Below, piece after piece: positions 27,249 through 36,801 of a DNA stretch of 64,000 nt. Position numbers and translations under genes: made by a program. Under the pieces are notes generated by a model. That model saw only the letters and a program-made list of their open reading frames with translations, did not search any database and was not told the DNA's origin. Origin of the DNA: Corynebacterium meridianum (lineage in GTDB: Bacteria; Actinomycetota; Actinomycetes; Mycobacteriales; Mycobacteriaceae). The stretch lies in NCBI RefSeq assembly GCF_016342265.1, contig NZ_JAEIOS010000009.1:434001-498000 (forward strand), given 5' to 3'. Numbering within the stretch: the stretch's first letter is position 1; each line of letters starts with the position of its first letter.

Positions 27249-27548
27249 ATGAACGCCGAACGCTTCGAGATCCGCAGCCCCTCCGGGACAGATGACCCGT
27301 TGTCCGACGCCGAGATCCAGCTGTACCGGCAGGAGATCGACAGGCTCGACCGCGAGATCATCGCCGCGGTGAAACGTCGACGGGAGATTTCCCGGGCGAT
27401 CGGCAAGACCCGGATGGGTTCGGGGGGGACCCGCCTGGTCCACGGCCGGGAGGTGGCGATCATCAACCAGTTCCGCGACGAGATCGGCGAGGAGGGGCCG
27501 GCACTGGCCGGGATCCTGCTCCGGATGGGACGCGGCAAGCTCGGCTGA
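27249..27548 (+). CDS. Chorismate mutase (AroQ type)
   Basis: A 99-aa helical protein with the AroQ pattern EIQLYRQEIDRLDREIIAAVKRRREISRAIGKTRM, in which the basic residues that bind chorismate are visible, and a second helix with the VIINQFRD-like segment near residues 72-80. It converts chorismate to prephenate for Phe and Tyr synthesis and, in relatives, works with DAHP synthase. A CAGAAT hexamer ends seven bases before the ATG and there is no ribosome binding site, so a leaderless start is likely. It is divergent from pcrA. Confidence 0.88.
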   Translation: MNAERFEIRSPSGTDDPLSDAEIQLYRQEIDRLDREIIAAVKRRREISRAIGKTRMGSGGTRLVHGREVAIINQFRDEIGEEGPALAGILLRMGRGKLG

Positions 27549-27570
27549 TCCGGTGCCGCCTCCCCGGGGA

Positions 27571-27843
27571 TCACCCCCGGCCGGAGCTCACCGACGGGTC
27601 ATCGTCGCCGATCCCACGGGCGCGCCGGTGCAGGAAATCGAGTTGCTCGCGCCATGACGTGAAGTCCCGGTCCCCGTCACCCGAACGGAAACGGAGCTCC
27701 GCGATCCGTTCGAGGCGCACGTACTCGCGGAGGACGTGCTCGATCAACGCGTCCGTCTCGGCATCGTGCCGTCGCGCGCATTCCCGGAGTTCAGCCAGGA
27801 GCTGCGTGTCGATCTCGATGTGGTTTCCGTGTCCGTCGCTCAT
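27571..27843 (-). CDS. Small helix-rich protein with possible ribbon-helix-helix start
   Basis: A 90-aa protein. Residues 9-44 (IEIDTQLLAELRECARRH, then ALIEHVLREYVR) could form the strand-helix-helix of a ribbon-helix-helix DNA-binding domain of the CopG/antitoxin kind. The rest is charged and helical. No toxin gene lies next to it; its neighbours are chorismate mutase (23 bases away, convergent) and the aldehyde dehydrogenase. GTGGAG before the ATG supports the start. The domain call is tentative and the function unknown. Confidence 0.55.
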   Translation of the reverse strand: MSDGHGNHIEIDTQLLAELRECARRHDAETDALIEHVLREYVRLERIAELRFRSGDGDRDFTSWREQLDFLHRRARGIGDDDPSVSSGRG

Positions 27844-27990
27844 GTCTCCACTCTCGCGCCCCGGGTGTCCGGTGTCAATGAGGTCAGTAGGCCGGACGCC
27901 ACGTCCACGGTTCACCCCGGGCGTGACCGGATCGGTCCACCCGAGTGCCACCCCACGCGCACGGCCCCGACAACGCCCGGAGAAGCAACG

Positions 27991-28035
27991 ACGGGAGGGA
28001 TTCACCGCGTCCGGAATGCGGTGAATCCCTCCCGT
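27991..28035 (-). terminator. Large hairpin terminator after the succinate-semialdehyde dehydrogenase gene
   Basis: A perfect 18-bp stem, ACGGGAGGGATTCACCGC (27991-28008) with its complement at 28018-28035, and a nine-base loop. It begins about 14 bases after the dehydrogenase stop. The T-tract on the minus strand is weak. Confidence 0.75.
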
Positions 28036-28048
28036 GCCCGGTCGATGA

Positions 28049-29530
28049 TCAGCTCGGCAACGAGATCAGCTTCGTCTCCAGGAACTCGTCGATCCCCTCA
28101 AGTCCGCCCTCACGCCCCAGACCGGACTGCTTGACGCCACCGAACGGCGCGGCCGGATCGGACAGTGCCCCCTTGTTGACGGCGACCATTCCGGCCTGGA
28201 TCTTCTCCGCGGCGTCCAGTGCCCGGGTGAGGTTCTCGGAGAACACGTAGGCGGCCAGACCGAAGGGGGTGTCGTTCGCCATGCGGATCGCCTCCTCGTC
28301 GGTGTCGAACGTGGTGACCGATACGACCGGACCGAATATCTCCGCTGACCGGATCTCGGCGTCCTCCGGGGCGTCGGTGAGCACGGTCGGCGGGTAGTAG
28401 CTTCCGCCTTCGGGGACGTCGGGAAGCTCGGAGGTGTCGCCACCGAGAAGAACCTTCGCGCCCTTCTCCTTCGCGTCGTCGACGAGTTTCCGGACGGTCT
28501 CGAGCTGATCATCACCGGACAGCGGGCCGACGGTGGTGTCGGGATCGGTTCCCCGTCCGACGGTGAACCGGCGCATCCTCTCGACGACACCGGCCACGAA
28601 CTCGTCCTTGATGGACGAGTGGACGAGGAACCGGTTCGCGGCGATGCACACCTGTCCCGCACCACGCATCTTCGCGGTGGCCACGGCGTCGACGGCCGAA
28701 TCCAAATCGGCGTCATCGAACACCACGTACGGGGCGTTTCCGCCGAGCTCCAGCGAGACACGCACGGTGTTCTCCGCGGCCTTCGCCGCCAGCATCTGTC
28801 CGACCTCCGTGGACCCGGTGAACGTGAGCTTGCGCAGGCGCGGGTCCTCCAGCAGCGACGAGACGTTCGACGCCTTCGCGGTGGGCAACACAGAGACGAC
28901 GCCTTCCGGAACACCTGCCTCGGACAGCAGCTTCGCCAGGTAGAGCATCGTGAGCGGTGTCTTGGAGGCGGGCTTGATGATCATCGTGCAGCCCGCGGCG
29001 AGGGCCGGTCCGAGCTTCCGGGTGCCCATCGCGAGGGGAAAGTTCCACGGGGTGACCGCGAGGCTCGGCCCCACGGGCTGCCGGGTGACCACCAGCCGGG
29101 CGTTACCGGACGGGCTGTGCCGGTAGTCCCCGGTGATCCTCACCGCTTCCTCGGCGAACCAACGGAAGAACTCGGCACCGTACGCGACCTCACCCCGCGA
29201 ATCGGGCAGGGCACGTCCGAGCTCGGCGGACTGGAGGTGGGCGAGTTCCTCGGTGTGGTCCAGCACGAGCCGGTTCGCCCGGTAGAGGATCTCGGAACGT
29301 TCACGCGCGGGAGTCGCGGCCCAGGCCTCCTGAGCCGCGACTGCCGTGTCCAGTGCCCGGCGGGCATCGTCGCCCGTCGCGGACGCCACGGTTGCGAGGA
29401 CGGAACCGTCGGAGGGATTGGTGACGTCGAAGGTTCCGCCGTCCGAGGCATCGACGAATTTCCCGCCGATGAACAGTTTCTTCGGGGCATCCCCGATGAG
29501 TGTGGTCAAGTTGATCGCGGAGTCAGTCAT
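28049..29530 (-). CDS. gabD: NAD(P)-dependent succinate-semialdehyde dehydrogenase-like aldehyde dehydrogenase
   Basis: A 493-aa aldehyde dehydrogenase. The cofactor-binding residues appear as TPWNFP (160-165) and KPASKTP (186-192), the Rossmann turn as FTGSTEVG (237-244), general base Glu261 in LELGGNAP and nucleophile Cys295 in GAGQVCIAANRF. The C terminus AAPFGGVKQSGLGREGG is typical of succinate-semialdehyde dehydrogenases. It would oxidise succinate semialdehyde to succinate in GABA or related catabolism. No gabT transaminase is nearby, so the exact substrate is not settled. Confidence 0.85.
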   Translation of the reverse strand: MTDSAINLTTLIGDAPKKLFIGGKFVDASDGGTFDVTNPSDGSVLATVASATGDDARRALDTAVAAQEAWAATPARERSEILYRANRLVLDHTEELAHLQSAELGRALPDSRGEVAYGAEFFRWFAEEAVRITGDYRHSPSGNARLVVTRQPVGPSLAVTPWNFPLAMGTRKLGPALAAGCTMIIKPASKTPLTMLYLAKLLSEAGVPEGVVSVLPTAKASNVSSLLEDPRLRKLTFTGSTEVGQMLAAKAAENTVRVSLELGGNAPYVVFDDADLDSAVDAVATAKMRGAGQVCIAANRFLVHSSIKDEFVAGVVERMRRFTVGRGTDPDTTVGPLSGDDQLETVRKLVDDAKEKGAKVLLGGDTSELPDVPEGGSYYPPTVLTDAPEDAEIRSAEIFGPVVSVTTFDTDEEAIRMANDTPFGLAAYVFSENLTRALDAAEKIQAGMVAVNKGALSDPAAPFGGVKQSGLGREGGLEGIDEFLETKLISLPS

Positions 29531-29803
29531 GCCCCCACTATGCCCGCTTTCCCGTCGGCGTGCGATCCCCGTTAACCGAATCGGGGTACGCACCTCTGCT
29601 TCCCGGCACCCCCACATGCCTCGGGGCGTCCCCGCGCGGGACAACCGGCCGGTTCTCAGGCTCGGCCCACGGGCGCGAGAACGACTAACGTGGGGATGTA
29701 AACGACGACACCGGGACCGGCGCAGTGCGGCACCCCGTCATCCCGACTGGTAATCCTCCCTGCGCCCGGCCCGGCGACCGACATCCCTATAAAGGAGACG
29801 TCC

Positions 29804-31444
29804 ATGCCCAACGACATCACCACCACCCCGCAGTGGAAGGCCCTCGCCGAGCACTACCGGCACTTCGCCGGCACCAACCTCCGGAGCCTGTTCAGTGAAT
29901 CCCCCGACCGGGCGGACAGGTACACGATCGATGCGGCCGGACTACGGGTCGATCTGTCGAAGAACCTCGTCTCCGACGAGACCGTCGACCTCCTGGTGGA
30001 CCTCGCCGAGGCCGCCGACCTGAAGGGGCGCACCGAGGCGATGTTCACCGGTGAGCACATCAACATCACCGAGGACCGTGCTGTCCTCCACACCGCACTG
30101 CGTATGCCCGTGGAGGAAGAGCTCACCGTCGACGGCCAGGACGTCGCCGCGGACGTCCACGAGGTACTCGGCCGGATGCGGGACTTCTGCCACGCGCTGC
30201 GTTCGGGTGAGTGGCTCGGCCACACCGGTCACACCATCAAGACCGTGGTCAACATCGGTATCGGCGGCTCCGATCTGGGCCCCGCGATGGCGGTGAAGGC
30301 GCTGCGCTCCTACGCCACCGCCGGAATCGACGCGAAGTTCGTGTCCAATGTCGATCCGGCGGACATGATCGCCGCCCTCGACGGCCTCGATCCGGGCTCG
30401 ACCCTGTTCATCGTCGCGTCGAAGACGTTCACCACCCAGGAGACGCTGGCGAACGCCCACGCCGCGAAACGCTGGCTGCTCGAGGCATTCGACGGTGACG
30501 AGTCCGCCGTGGCCAAGCACTTCGTCGCGGTGTCCACCAACGCGGAGAAGGTCGCCGAATTCGGTATCGACACGAACAACATGTTCGGCTTCTGGGACTG
30601 GGTCGGCGGCCGGTACTCGGTCGATTCCGCCATCGGACTGTCCCTTATGGCGGTCATCGGGCCGCAGGACTTCATGCGCTTCCTCGAGGGCTTCCACGAC
30701 ATGGACGTCCACTTCCGCACCGCCCCCATCCGCGAGAACATCCCCGCGCTCATGGGCCTGTTCGGTATCTGGTACGGCGATTTTCACCGTGCCGGCACCC
30801 ACGCGGTGCTCCCCTATTCGGAGGACATGTCGCGGTTCCCGGCATACCTCCAGCAGCTGACGATGGAGTCCAACGGCAAGTCCGTGCGCATCGACGGCGC
30901 CGCGGTGAACTGCGCGACCGGCGAGATCTACTGGGGTGAACCCGGCACCAACGGTCAGCACGCCTTCTACCAGCTGATGCACCAGGGCACCCGCATGGTC
31001 CCGGCCGACTTCATCGGCTTCGCCCGTCCGAAGCAGGACCTGCCCACCGCCGACGGCACCGGCAGTATGCACGACCTGCTGATGAGCAACTTCTTCGCCC
31101 AGAGCAAGGTCCTGGCCTTCGGCAAGAACAAGAACGAGATCGCCGACGAGGGTGTGCCGGAGCACCTCGTCACCCACAAGGTGATGCCCGGAAACCGCCC
31201 CTCCACCACGATCCTCGCCGAGGAGCTGACCCCCTACATCCTCGGCTCCCTCATCGCCCTCTACGAACACATCACCTTCACCCAGGGCGTGATCTGGGAC
31301 ATCAACAGCTTCGATCAGTGGGGCGTCGAGCTCGGAAAGAAGCAGGCCGGTGACCTGCTCCCGGCCGTCACCGGTGCCGAGAAGCCTGAATCCGGTGACT
31401 CCTCCACCGACTCCCTGATCAACTGGTACCGGTCCAGGAAGTAG
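29804..31444 (+). CDS. pgi: Glucose-6-phosphate isomerase
   Basis: A 546-aa enzyme interconverting glucose-6-phosphate and fructose-6-phosphate. Family signatures are visible: [49 protein letters not shown] (substrate loop) and [12 protein letters not shown] near the end with a catalytic Lys. Length is usual for the long bacterial form. AAAGGAG eight bases before the ATG is a strong ribosome binding site, as expected for a highly expressed gene. A strong terminator follows. Confidence 0.98.
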   Translation: MPNDITTTPQWKALAEHYRHFAGTNLRSLFSESPDRADRYTIDAAGLRVDLSKNLVSDETVDLLVDLAEAADLKGRTEAMFTGEHINITEDRAVLHTALRMPVEEELTVDGQDVAADVHEVLGRMRDFCHALRSGEWLGHTGHTIKTVVNIGIGGSDLGPAMAVKALRSYATAGIDAKFVSNVDPADMIAALDGLDPGSTLFIVASKTFTTQETLANAHAAKRWLLEAFDGDESAVAKHFVAVSTNAEKVAEFGIDTNNMFGFWDWVGGRYSVDSAIGLSLMAVIGPQDFMRFLEGFHDMDVHFRTAPIRENIPALMGLFGIWYGDFHRAGTHAVLPYSEDMSRFPAYLQQLTMESNGKSVRIDGAAVNCATGEIYWGEPGTNGQHAFYQLMHQGTRMVPADFIGFARPKQDLPTADGTGSMHDLLMSNFFAQSKVLAFGKNKNEIADEGVPEHLVTHKVMPGNRPSTTILAEELTPYILGSLIALYEHITFTQGVIWDINSFDQWGVELGKKQAGDLLPAVTGAEKPESGDSSTDSLINWYRSRK

Positions 31445-31469
31445 CTTCCACACCTCACCGGCCGTCAAC

Positions 31470-31526
31470 CGAACGCCGTTCCCGTCCCCGCATCAGTCAG
31501 TGGGCCGGGACGGCGTTCGTTTTGTT
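31470..31526 (+). terminator. Terminator after pgi
   Basis: A stem of about 14 bp, CGAACGCCGTTCCCG (31470-31484) with CGGGACGGCGTTCG (31506-31519), with one bulged T, followed by TTTTGTT. It separates pgi from the restriction-modification operon. Confidence 0.85.
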
Positions 31527-31707
31527 CTGCCCCGTTTTCCATCCGCAGGTTGAAAGACGACGGATCGGGTCCCGCGAAATCGGGATCGGCGCTCACCGGC
31601 GGGCGCCTTTGGACCGGGACGGCGGTCCGGGCCGTCGGTATAGTCGAGAGGATGTGCAGATCAGCGCATCCTCGGCCCACGCCTGCCGACCGATGGAAGG
31701 TAACACC

Positions 31708-33546
31708 GTGAGCGACGAACACGTCAGCGTCCCCCACACCAGTCCCGACTTCCGCACCGAACTCGCCCGGCAACTCGCCGATCTGGCCCCCGAGATAGTC
31801 TGCGACGGAAAGCTCGACGTCGCGAGGCTGGCCGAGCTCCTCGACGACGATGCGGTGGCCGCGGGAAGCGAACGCTTCGGTCTCAGCTGGCCGGGCAAAC
31901 GCGACGCACAACGTGTGGCGCAGATGCCGACGACCGCGACGCTCCGGCCCGACCGGGTGAACTCCAGGGACTGGGAGAACACCCGGAACGTCTTCATCGA
32001 GGGCGACAACCTCGAGGTCCTGAAGGTGCTGCAGCGGCACTACCACGGCAGGATCGCGATGATCTACATCGATCCCCCGTACAACACCGGCAACGACTTC
32101 GTCTACCGGGATGACTTCCGCGACGGTGTGGGGGCCTACCTGGACTGGACCGGACAATCCGACGGTAGCGGGCCACTCTCCTCCAACCCCGAGACCGCCG
32201 GACGCTACCACTCCAACTGGCTGAACATGATGTATCCACGCCTCAAACTGGCACGGAATCTCCTGGCAGATGACGGGATCTTCATGGTCTCCATAGACGA
32301 CAACGAGCAGGCGAAACTCCGGGATCTCTGCGACGAGATATTCGGCGAGCAGAACTTCATCACCTCGCTGGTCCATCAGCGGGCGAAGGGCGGCGGACAG
32401 GCGAAGTACGTCGTCAAGGGACACGATCTCATCCACGTGTACGCCCGTTCCATCACACACGCCCCACCACTCGTACGGGAGAAGGTCATCCAGGGCAGGA
32501 TCGTCCACCGGGACGGGGTCGCCCATCTGCGCAATGACGACGTGATCCGGAAGGTCTTCGGAAAGTACGGGAAAGGTACCGAACGGCGGTGTTTCTACGA
32601 GGAGATCGAGGAGCTGAAGGGCCCGGCCAAGAAGAGCGAGATCGACGCCGAGATCGCGTCAGGTGCCCTCGAACTCGAGGTCGACGAGAAGACGGGGAAT
32701 CACATCGTCGTACGGTACGAGCCCGTGGACCAGGCGAAGTCGAAGATGTACTCCATCATCAAGGCCCTGTCCGAACGTGGGAAGAATGATCTCGCCGAAC
32801 TCGGCATGGACGGGTACTTCTCCTATCCGAAGCCCACGGAACTGCTGAAGCTCCTGGTGTCCGCGGCCGTACCCGCCGACGGCACGGTGCTCGATTTCTT
32901 CGCCGGGTCGGGAACGACGGCGCACGCCGTGCTCGAACTGAATGCGGGGGACGGGGGACGACGCCGGTGCATCTCGGTCCAGCTTCCGGAACCGACCCGT
33001 GGGGATTCCGCCGCGCACGCCGCCGGTTTCCGGACCATCGCCGACATCTCCCGCGAACGCATCCGCCGTGCAGGCGACCGGATCGCATCCGGGGAGATCC
33101 ACCGGAGCCACCGGGACGGGCAGCTCGACACAGGATTCCGGGCATACACACTGACGGACACGAACTTCGCCGGCTGGGGTGCGCGGGCGGACGCCTCTGC
33201 GGAGGAACTCGTCGATCTGCTCGAATCGACACGGGACCCGGTACGGGGTGACGCGTCGCCGGAGGAACTGTTCACCGAGACTCTCCTGAAGCTCGGCGGA
33301 TCCCTGACCGAAACCTACGCCACCACCACCGTCTGTGGTCTCGAGGTGTTCAGTGTGGATCACGGGCGGGTGGTCGGCTACTTCGATCGGGAGCATTCCC
33401 CCACGTTCGGGCAGCTCCGCGGACTGGTGGACGCCACACGGGCACGGCTTATCATCCTGGAGCAAACCTTCCGCGGCGACGATGAGCTGAAGGCGAACCT
33501 CATGCAGCTGTGCAGGACCCGGGGCATCGCCCTGTCGATCGCGTAG
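31708..33546 (+). CDS. mod: Type III restriction-modification system DNA methyltransferase subunit (Mod)
   Basis: A 612-aa beta-class N6-adenine methyltransferase. Catalytic motif IV, DPPYNTG, is at 122-128, and the AdoMet-binding motif I, DFFAGSGTT, follows at 396-404; this order is typical of type III Mod. The segment between (about 215-370) should hold the target-recognition domain. Mod methylates one strand of an asymmetric site and supplies specificity to Res. GGAAGG seven bases before GTG at 31708 supports the start. The res gene begins 12 bases after the stop. All catalytic motifs look intact. The site recognised cannot be read from sequence. Confidence 0.92.
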   Translation: MSDEHVSVPHTSPDFRTELARQLADLAPEIVCDGKLDVARLAELLDDDAVAAGSERFGLSWPGKRDAQRVAQMPTTATLRPDRVNSRDWENTRNVFIEGDNLEVLKVLQRHYHGRIAMIYIDPPYNTGNDFVYRDDFRDGVGAYLDWTGQSDGSGPLSSNPETAGRYHSNWLNMMYPRLKLARNLLADDGIFMVSIDDNEQAKLRDLCDEIFGEQNFITSLVHQRAKGGGQAKYVVKGHDLIHVYARSITHAPPLVREKVIQGRIVHRDGVAHLRNDDVIRKVFGKYGKGTERRCFYEEIEELKGPAKKSEIDAEIASGALELEVDEKTGNHIVVRYEPVDQAKSKMYSIIKALSERGKNDLAELGMDGYFSYPKPTELLKLLVSAAVPADGTVLDFFAGSGTTAHAVLELNAGDGGRRRCISVQLPEPTRGDSAAHAAGFRTIADISRERIRRAGDRIASGEIHRSHRDGQLDTGFRAYTLTDTNFAGWGARADASAEELVDLLESTRDPVRGDASPEELFTETLLKLGGSLTETYATTTVCGLEVFSVDHGRVVGYFDREHSPTFGQLRGLVDATRARLIILEQTFRGDDELKANLMQLCRTRGIALSIA

Positions 33547-33558
33547 AGGAGCACCGCG

Positions 33559-36528
33559 GTGAAATTCGTGTTCGATGACAGCCAGGCCCATCAGCTCGAG
33601 GCGATCGACTCCGTCGCCGATCTGTTCCTGGGGCAGCCCGCGGATGCCGGCGCCGGGCGCACCGGGTACCGTCTCGGGCACGATTCCCCGGCCCCCGGGA
33701 ATCCGGGCACGCGGTCGGCAGGCGACCTCGACCTGGTGGACGAGATCGGCGCCGTGGGCAACAATCTGCTCCTGGACCGGGACACGATCCTGGAGAATCT
33801 GCGGAGGGTCCAGGACCGGGGCGGACTGGAGATCACCGATTCGCTGATCGACGGACTGCAGTTCGACGTCGAGATGGAGACCGGCACGGGCAAGACCTAC
33901 GTCTACCTGCGCACCATACTCGAGCTGGCCAGGCGCTACGCCTTCCGTAAGTTCATCATTCTGGTACCGTCCGTGGCCATCCGGGAGGGGGTGCGCACCT
34001 CCATCGATCTGATGCGGGAGCACTTCCGCACCCTCTACCCGGATCAGCCCTTCGATTCGTTCGTCTACTCGGGGAAGCAGCCGGAGGAGGTGCGTTCATT
34101 CGCCACCTCCACGGGCGTGCAGATCATGGTGATGACCATCGCCTCGCTGCGCGGAGACAGGAACAACCGGATCATCCACCAGCGACACGACCGACTCAAC
34201 GGTCTGGAACCGATCGAGTTCCTCGAGGCCGTTCGGCCGATCGTCATCATGGACGAACCACAGAACATGGAGTCCCTGCTGTCACGGTCGGCGGTCGGGG
34301 AACTCGACCCGCTGTGCACGCTGCGCTATTCGGCCACCCACCGCACCACCCGCAACACCGTGTACCGACTCGACCCGGTCGACGCCCACCGGCTCGGCCT
34401 GGTCAAACAGATCGTGGTCGCCGAGACCGTCCGGGAGGGCGAGGACACGACTCCGTACATCAGGCTGCTCCGGGTCAGAAACAAGCCGAGTTTCCAGGCC
34501 CGGCTGGAACTGATCGCAGTGGGCAGGGACGGAGCACTGAAGCGGTCCCGGAGATGGGTCAAACCGGGCGTGGACCTCGAGGGCCTCACAAGGAACCCGG
34601 CTTACGCGGGAAACTGGTGCATCGACGAGATCAGCCTCGCGCCGGAATACGTGACACTCACGAACCACCCGGAAAAGCTCATCGTCGGTGGGTCGATCGG
34701 CGGGGAGTCAGGAGACATCCACCGGGAGATGATCCGCGAGACCATCCGCGAACACCTGCGCAAGGCCTCCCGGGTGAACCCGGAGGGAATCAAGGTGCTG
34801 TCGCTCTTCTTCGTCGACAGGGTCGCCGACTACCTCGGATCGGGCAGCGACAACCTCGACGCCGACGGCGAATTCGCGAAGTGGTTCGACCGGATCCTCG
34901 ATGAGGAGCGTGAGGGCAATCCGGACTGGGCGACCGCCGTGCCGGGTCCGGCGCGAGACCTGAGAGCCGGATACTTCGCGCAGATGCAGAAAGGCACGGG
35001 CACGACGAAGACCGTCACCTTCGTCGATTCCTCGGGAACGACCAGAAAAGACGATGACGCCTACGACCTCATCATGAGGGACAGGTCCCGGTTGCTCTCC
35101 ACGGATGAGCCGGTCCAGTTCATCTTCTCCCACTCGGCACTACGTGAGGGCTGGGACAACCCCAACGTCTTCCAGATCTGCACCCTCCGCGAGATGGGCG
35201 GAGAGACCGAACGCCGCCAGACCATCGGCCGTGGGCTCCGGCTACCCGTGAACCAGACCGGTGAACGGCAAACCGACCGGAGCCTGGCGCAGTTGACGGT
35301 CATCGCCAACGAGTCGTACCGGGAGTTCGCCGCGGGACTGCAGGCCGAGTACACCCGCGGGAACGTCTCCGTCGGGCAGGTCCGCGAAGGCGAGTTCGCC
35401 CGCATCGCCGTCAGTGACGGCACCGGGGTGCACCGACTCGGTTTCGCGCGGTCGAAGGAGATCCACGGGCACCTGCGGCAGGCCGGCTTCATCGACGACA
35501 GGGGCGGGGTAGAGCCGTCTTTCCGTCCCGATGAACCCGGTTTCACTCTGCGATTACCCGATCCCTACACACGGATCGAGACCGAGATCATCGACCGGAT
35601 CACCACCTGCGTCAACGGCATCACCCGGCCACGGAGGGACCGGACCAGCCGCAGGCTCAACAGACAGCTCTACTCCACCGGCGAGTTCGAGAGATTCTGG
35701 GGGACCATCACGGCCCGCACCACCCATCGGGTGAGTCTCGACCGTGGGCAGTTGATCAACGACACCATCGCCACGATCAGGAACGCGCCCCCGATCACCC
35801 CGGTCCGGGTCCGCGTCACCCGCTCGGATATCGCGATCACCCGTGGAGGTGCGAAAGCCACCGGTCGCGCGACGCGGACGAGTGCAACTTCCCAGAATCA
35901 CCCGTTGCCCGACATCGCCGGCCAGCTTCAGGAGACCACCTGTCTGACCCGGCAGACCATCATCGACATTCTGATCGGGTCCGGCAGGCTGGCCGATCTC
36001 GCCGCGAATCCGAACGGGTTCACCGGGATGGTCAGAGACGCGATCGACACGCACCTCCCGTCGGCCCTGGTTGCCGGTGTCCGGTACGAGAAGACCGCGG
36101 GCTCCGTCTATGAACTGGGTGATCTCCGGGCGGACGCCATCGCGGAGGCGGAGAAGGACCGCTTCATCGACCGCCTCTACCGGGTGAAGAACACCGGAAA
36201 AACGGACTTCGACATCGTCGTCTGCGACTCGGACGCGGAACGGCAGCTCGCTGAGCTGCTCGACAACCGTGGGGACGTCAGGCTGTTCATGAAGCTGCCC
36301 GACAGGTTCCGGATCGATACTCCGGTCGGCCCGTACAGCCCCGGCTGGGCATTCCTCAAGGTCGGGGGCGGCGGTGAACGTATCTGCACGGTCCTCGACA
36401 CCGGACGCACATCCGATCCGACCCGGCGAGATCCCTCGAAGAACGCGAAGATCGACGCGGCCCGAAAACACTTCGCGGCGATCGGCGTGAACTACGAGGT
36501 CGGAATACCGGGCGAATGGATCCTGTGA
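33559..36528 (+). CDS. res: Type III restriction subunit (Res), helicase motor intact, nuclease motif altered
   Basis: A 989-aa superfamily 2 protein. Walker A METGTGKT is at 106-113, motif II DEPQ at 232-235, SAT at 258-260, and motifs V and VI as REGWDNPNVFQ and QTIGRGLRLP (near 530-560), so ATP-driven translocation should work. The C-terminal nuclease domain of type III Res normally reads YNPDWA...ETK; here the same places read YSPGWA (926-931) and LDTG (946-949), with Gly929 for the catalytic Asp and Gly949 for the catalytic Lys. The GTG start follows GAGGAG in the 12-base gap after mod. It may not cleave DNA. Confidence 0.88.
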   Translation: MKFVFDDSQAHQLEAIDSVADLFLGQPADAGAGRTGYRLGHDSPAPGNPGTRSAGDLDLVDEIGAVGNNLLLDRDTILENLRRVQDRGGLEITDSLIDGLQFDVEMETGTGKTYVYLRTILELARRYAFRKFIILVPSVAIREGVRTSIDLMREHFRTLYPDQPFDSFVYSGKQPEEVRSFATSTGVQIMVMTIASLRGDRNNRIIHQRHDRLNGLEPIEFLEAVRPIVIMDEPQNMESLLSRSAVGELDPLCTLRYSATHRTTRNTVYRLDPVDAHRLGLVKQIVVAETVREGEDTTPYIRLLRVRNKPSFQARLELIAVGRDGALKRSRRWVKPGVDLEGLTRNPAYAGNWCIDEISLAPEYVTLTNHPEKLIVGGSIGGESGDIHREMIRETIREHLRKASRVNPEGIKVLSLFFVDRVADYLGSGSDNLDADGEFAKWFDRILDEEREGNPDWATAVPGPARDLRAGYFAQMQKGTGTTKTVTFVDSSGTTRKDDDAYDLIMRDRSRLLSTDEPVQFIFSHSALREGWDNPNVFQICTLREMGGETERRQTIGRGLRLPVNQTGERQTDRSLAQLTVIANESYREFAAGLQAEYTRGNVSVGQVREGEFARIAVSDGTGVHRLGFARSKEIHGHLRQAGFIDDRGGVEPSFRPDEPGFTLRLPDPYTRIETEIIDRITTCVNGITRPRRDRTSRRLNRQLYSTGEFERFWGTITARTTHRVSLDRGQLINDTIATIRNAPPITPVRVRVTRSDIAITRGGAKATGRATRTSATSQNHPLPDIAGQLQETTCLTRQTIIDILIGSGRLADLAANPNGFTGMVRDAIDTHLPSALVAGVRYEKTAGSVYELGDLRADAIAEAEKDRFIDRLYRVKNTGKTDFDIVVCDSDAERQLAELLDNRGDVRLFMKLPDRFRIDTPVGPYSPGWAFLKVGGGGERICTVLDTGRTSDPTRRDPSKNAKIDAARKHFAAIGVNYEVGIPGEWIL

Positions 36529-36536
36529 CTCTGCCT

Positions 36537-36569
36537 CAGGTACCCGGTGAAGCGAGCACCGGGTACCTG
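36537..36569 (+). terminator. Hairpin after res
   Basis: A perfect 13-bp inverted repeat, CAGGTACCCGGTG (36537-36549) and CACCGGGTACCTG (36557-36569), with a seven-base loop, nine bases after the res stop. No T-tract follows, so termination by the usual mechanism is uncertain. Confidence 0.6.
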
Positions 36570-36719
36570 GACCGAAGCCGCCCCCGGTTTTCGGGGTAGC
36601 GGGCGGGCACAGGCACCGGATCCTGATCATCAGTCGTACCCGCCGCGACACCGGCGGCAGCGGGAACCCGATGAAATGAATGGTGCGCACTCGGGCCGGA
36701 TACCTGCACGGAACAGATC

Positions 36720-36775
36720 AACCCCGACCCCACAGAGGTTCAGATCATTTCGATCTGCGTCTGTGGGGCCGGGTT
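36720..36775 (-). terminator. Terminator after fas
   Basis: A long stem with CCCCACAGA (36728-36736) pairing TCTGTGGGG (36760-36768), extended outward by AACCCCGA/CCGGGTT with a mismatch, and an inner CAGATC/GATCTG hairpin. It lies just downstream of the fas stop on the minus strand. Confidence 0.7.
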
Positions 36776-36801
36776 GCTCATGACATCAGGTGTTCAGCGG
36801 G

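Noticed and set aside
31522..31707. A longer N terminus for Mod starting at 31522
   Set aside because: It would begin inside the pgi terminator. GTG at 31708 has GGAAGG at good spacing, and the added residues do not look like Mod.
31708..36528. Reading the methylase-helicase pair as part of a BREX or DISARM defence cluster
   Set aside because: There are only two genes, with type III Mod and Res architecture and order; none of the other genes of those systems is present.
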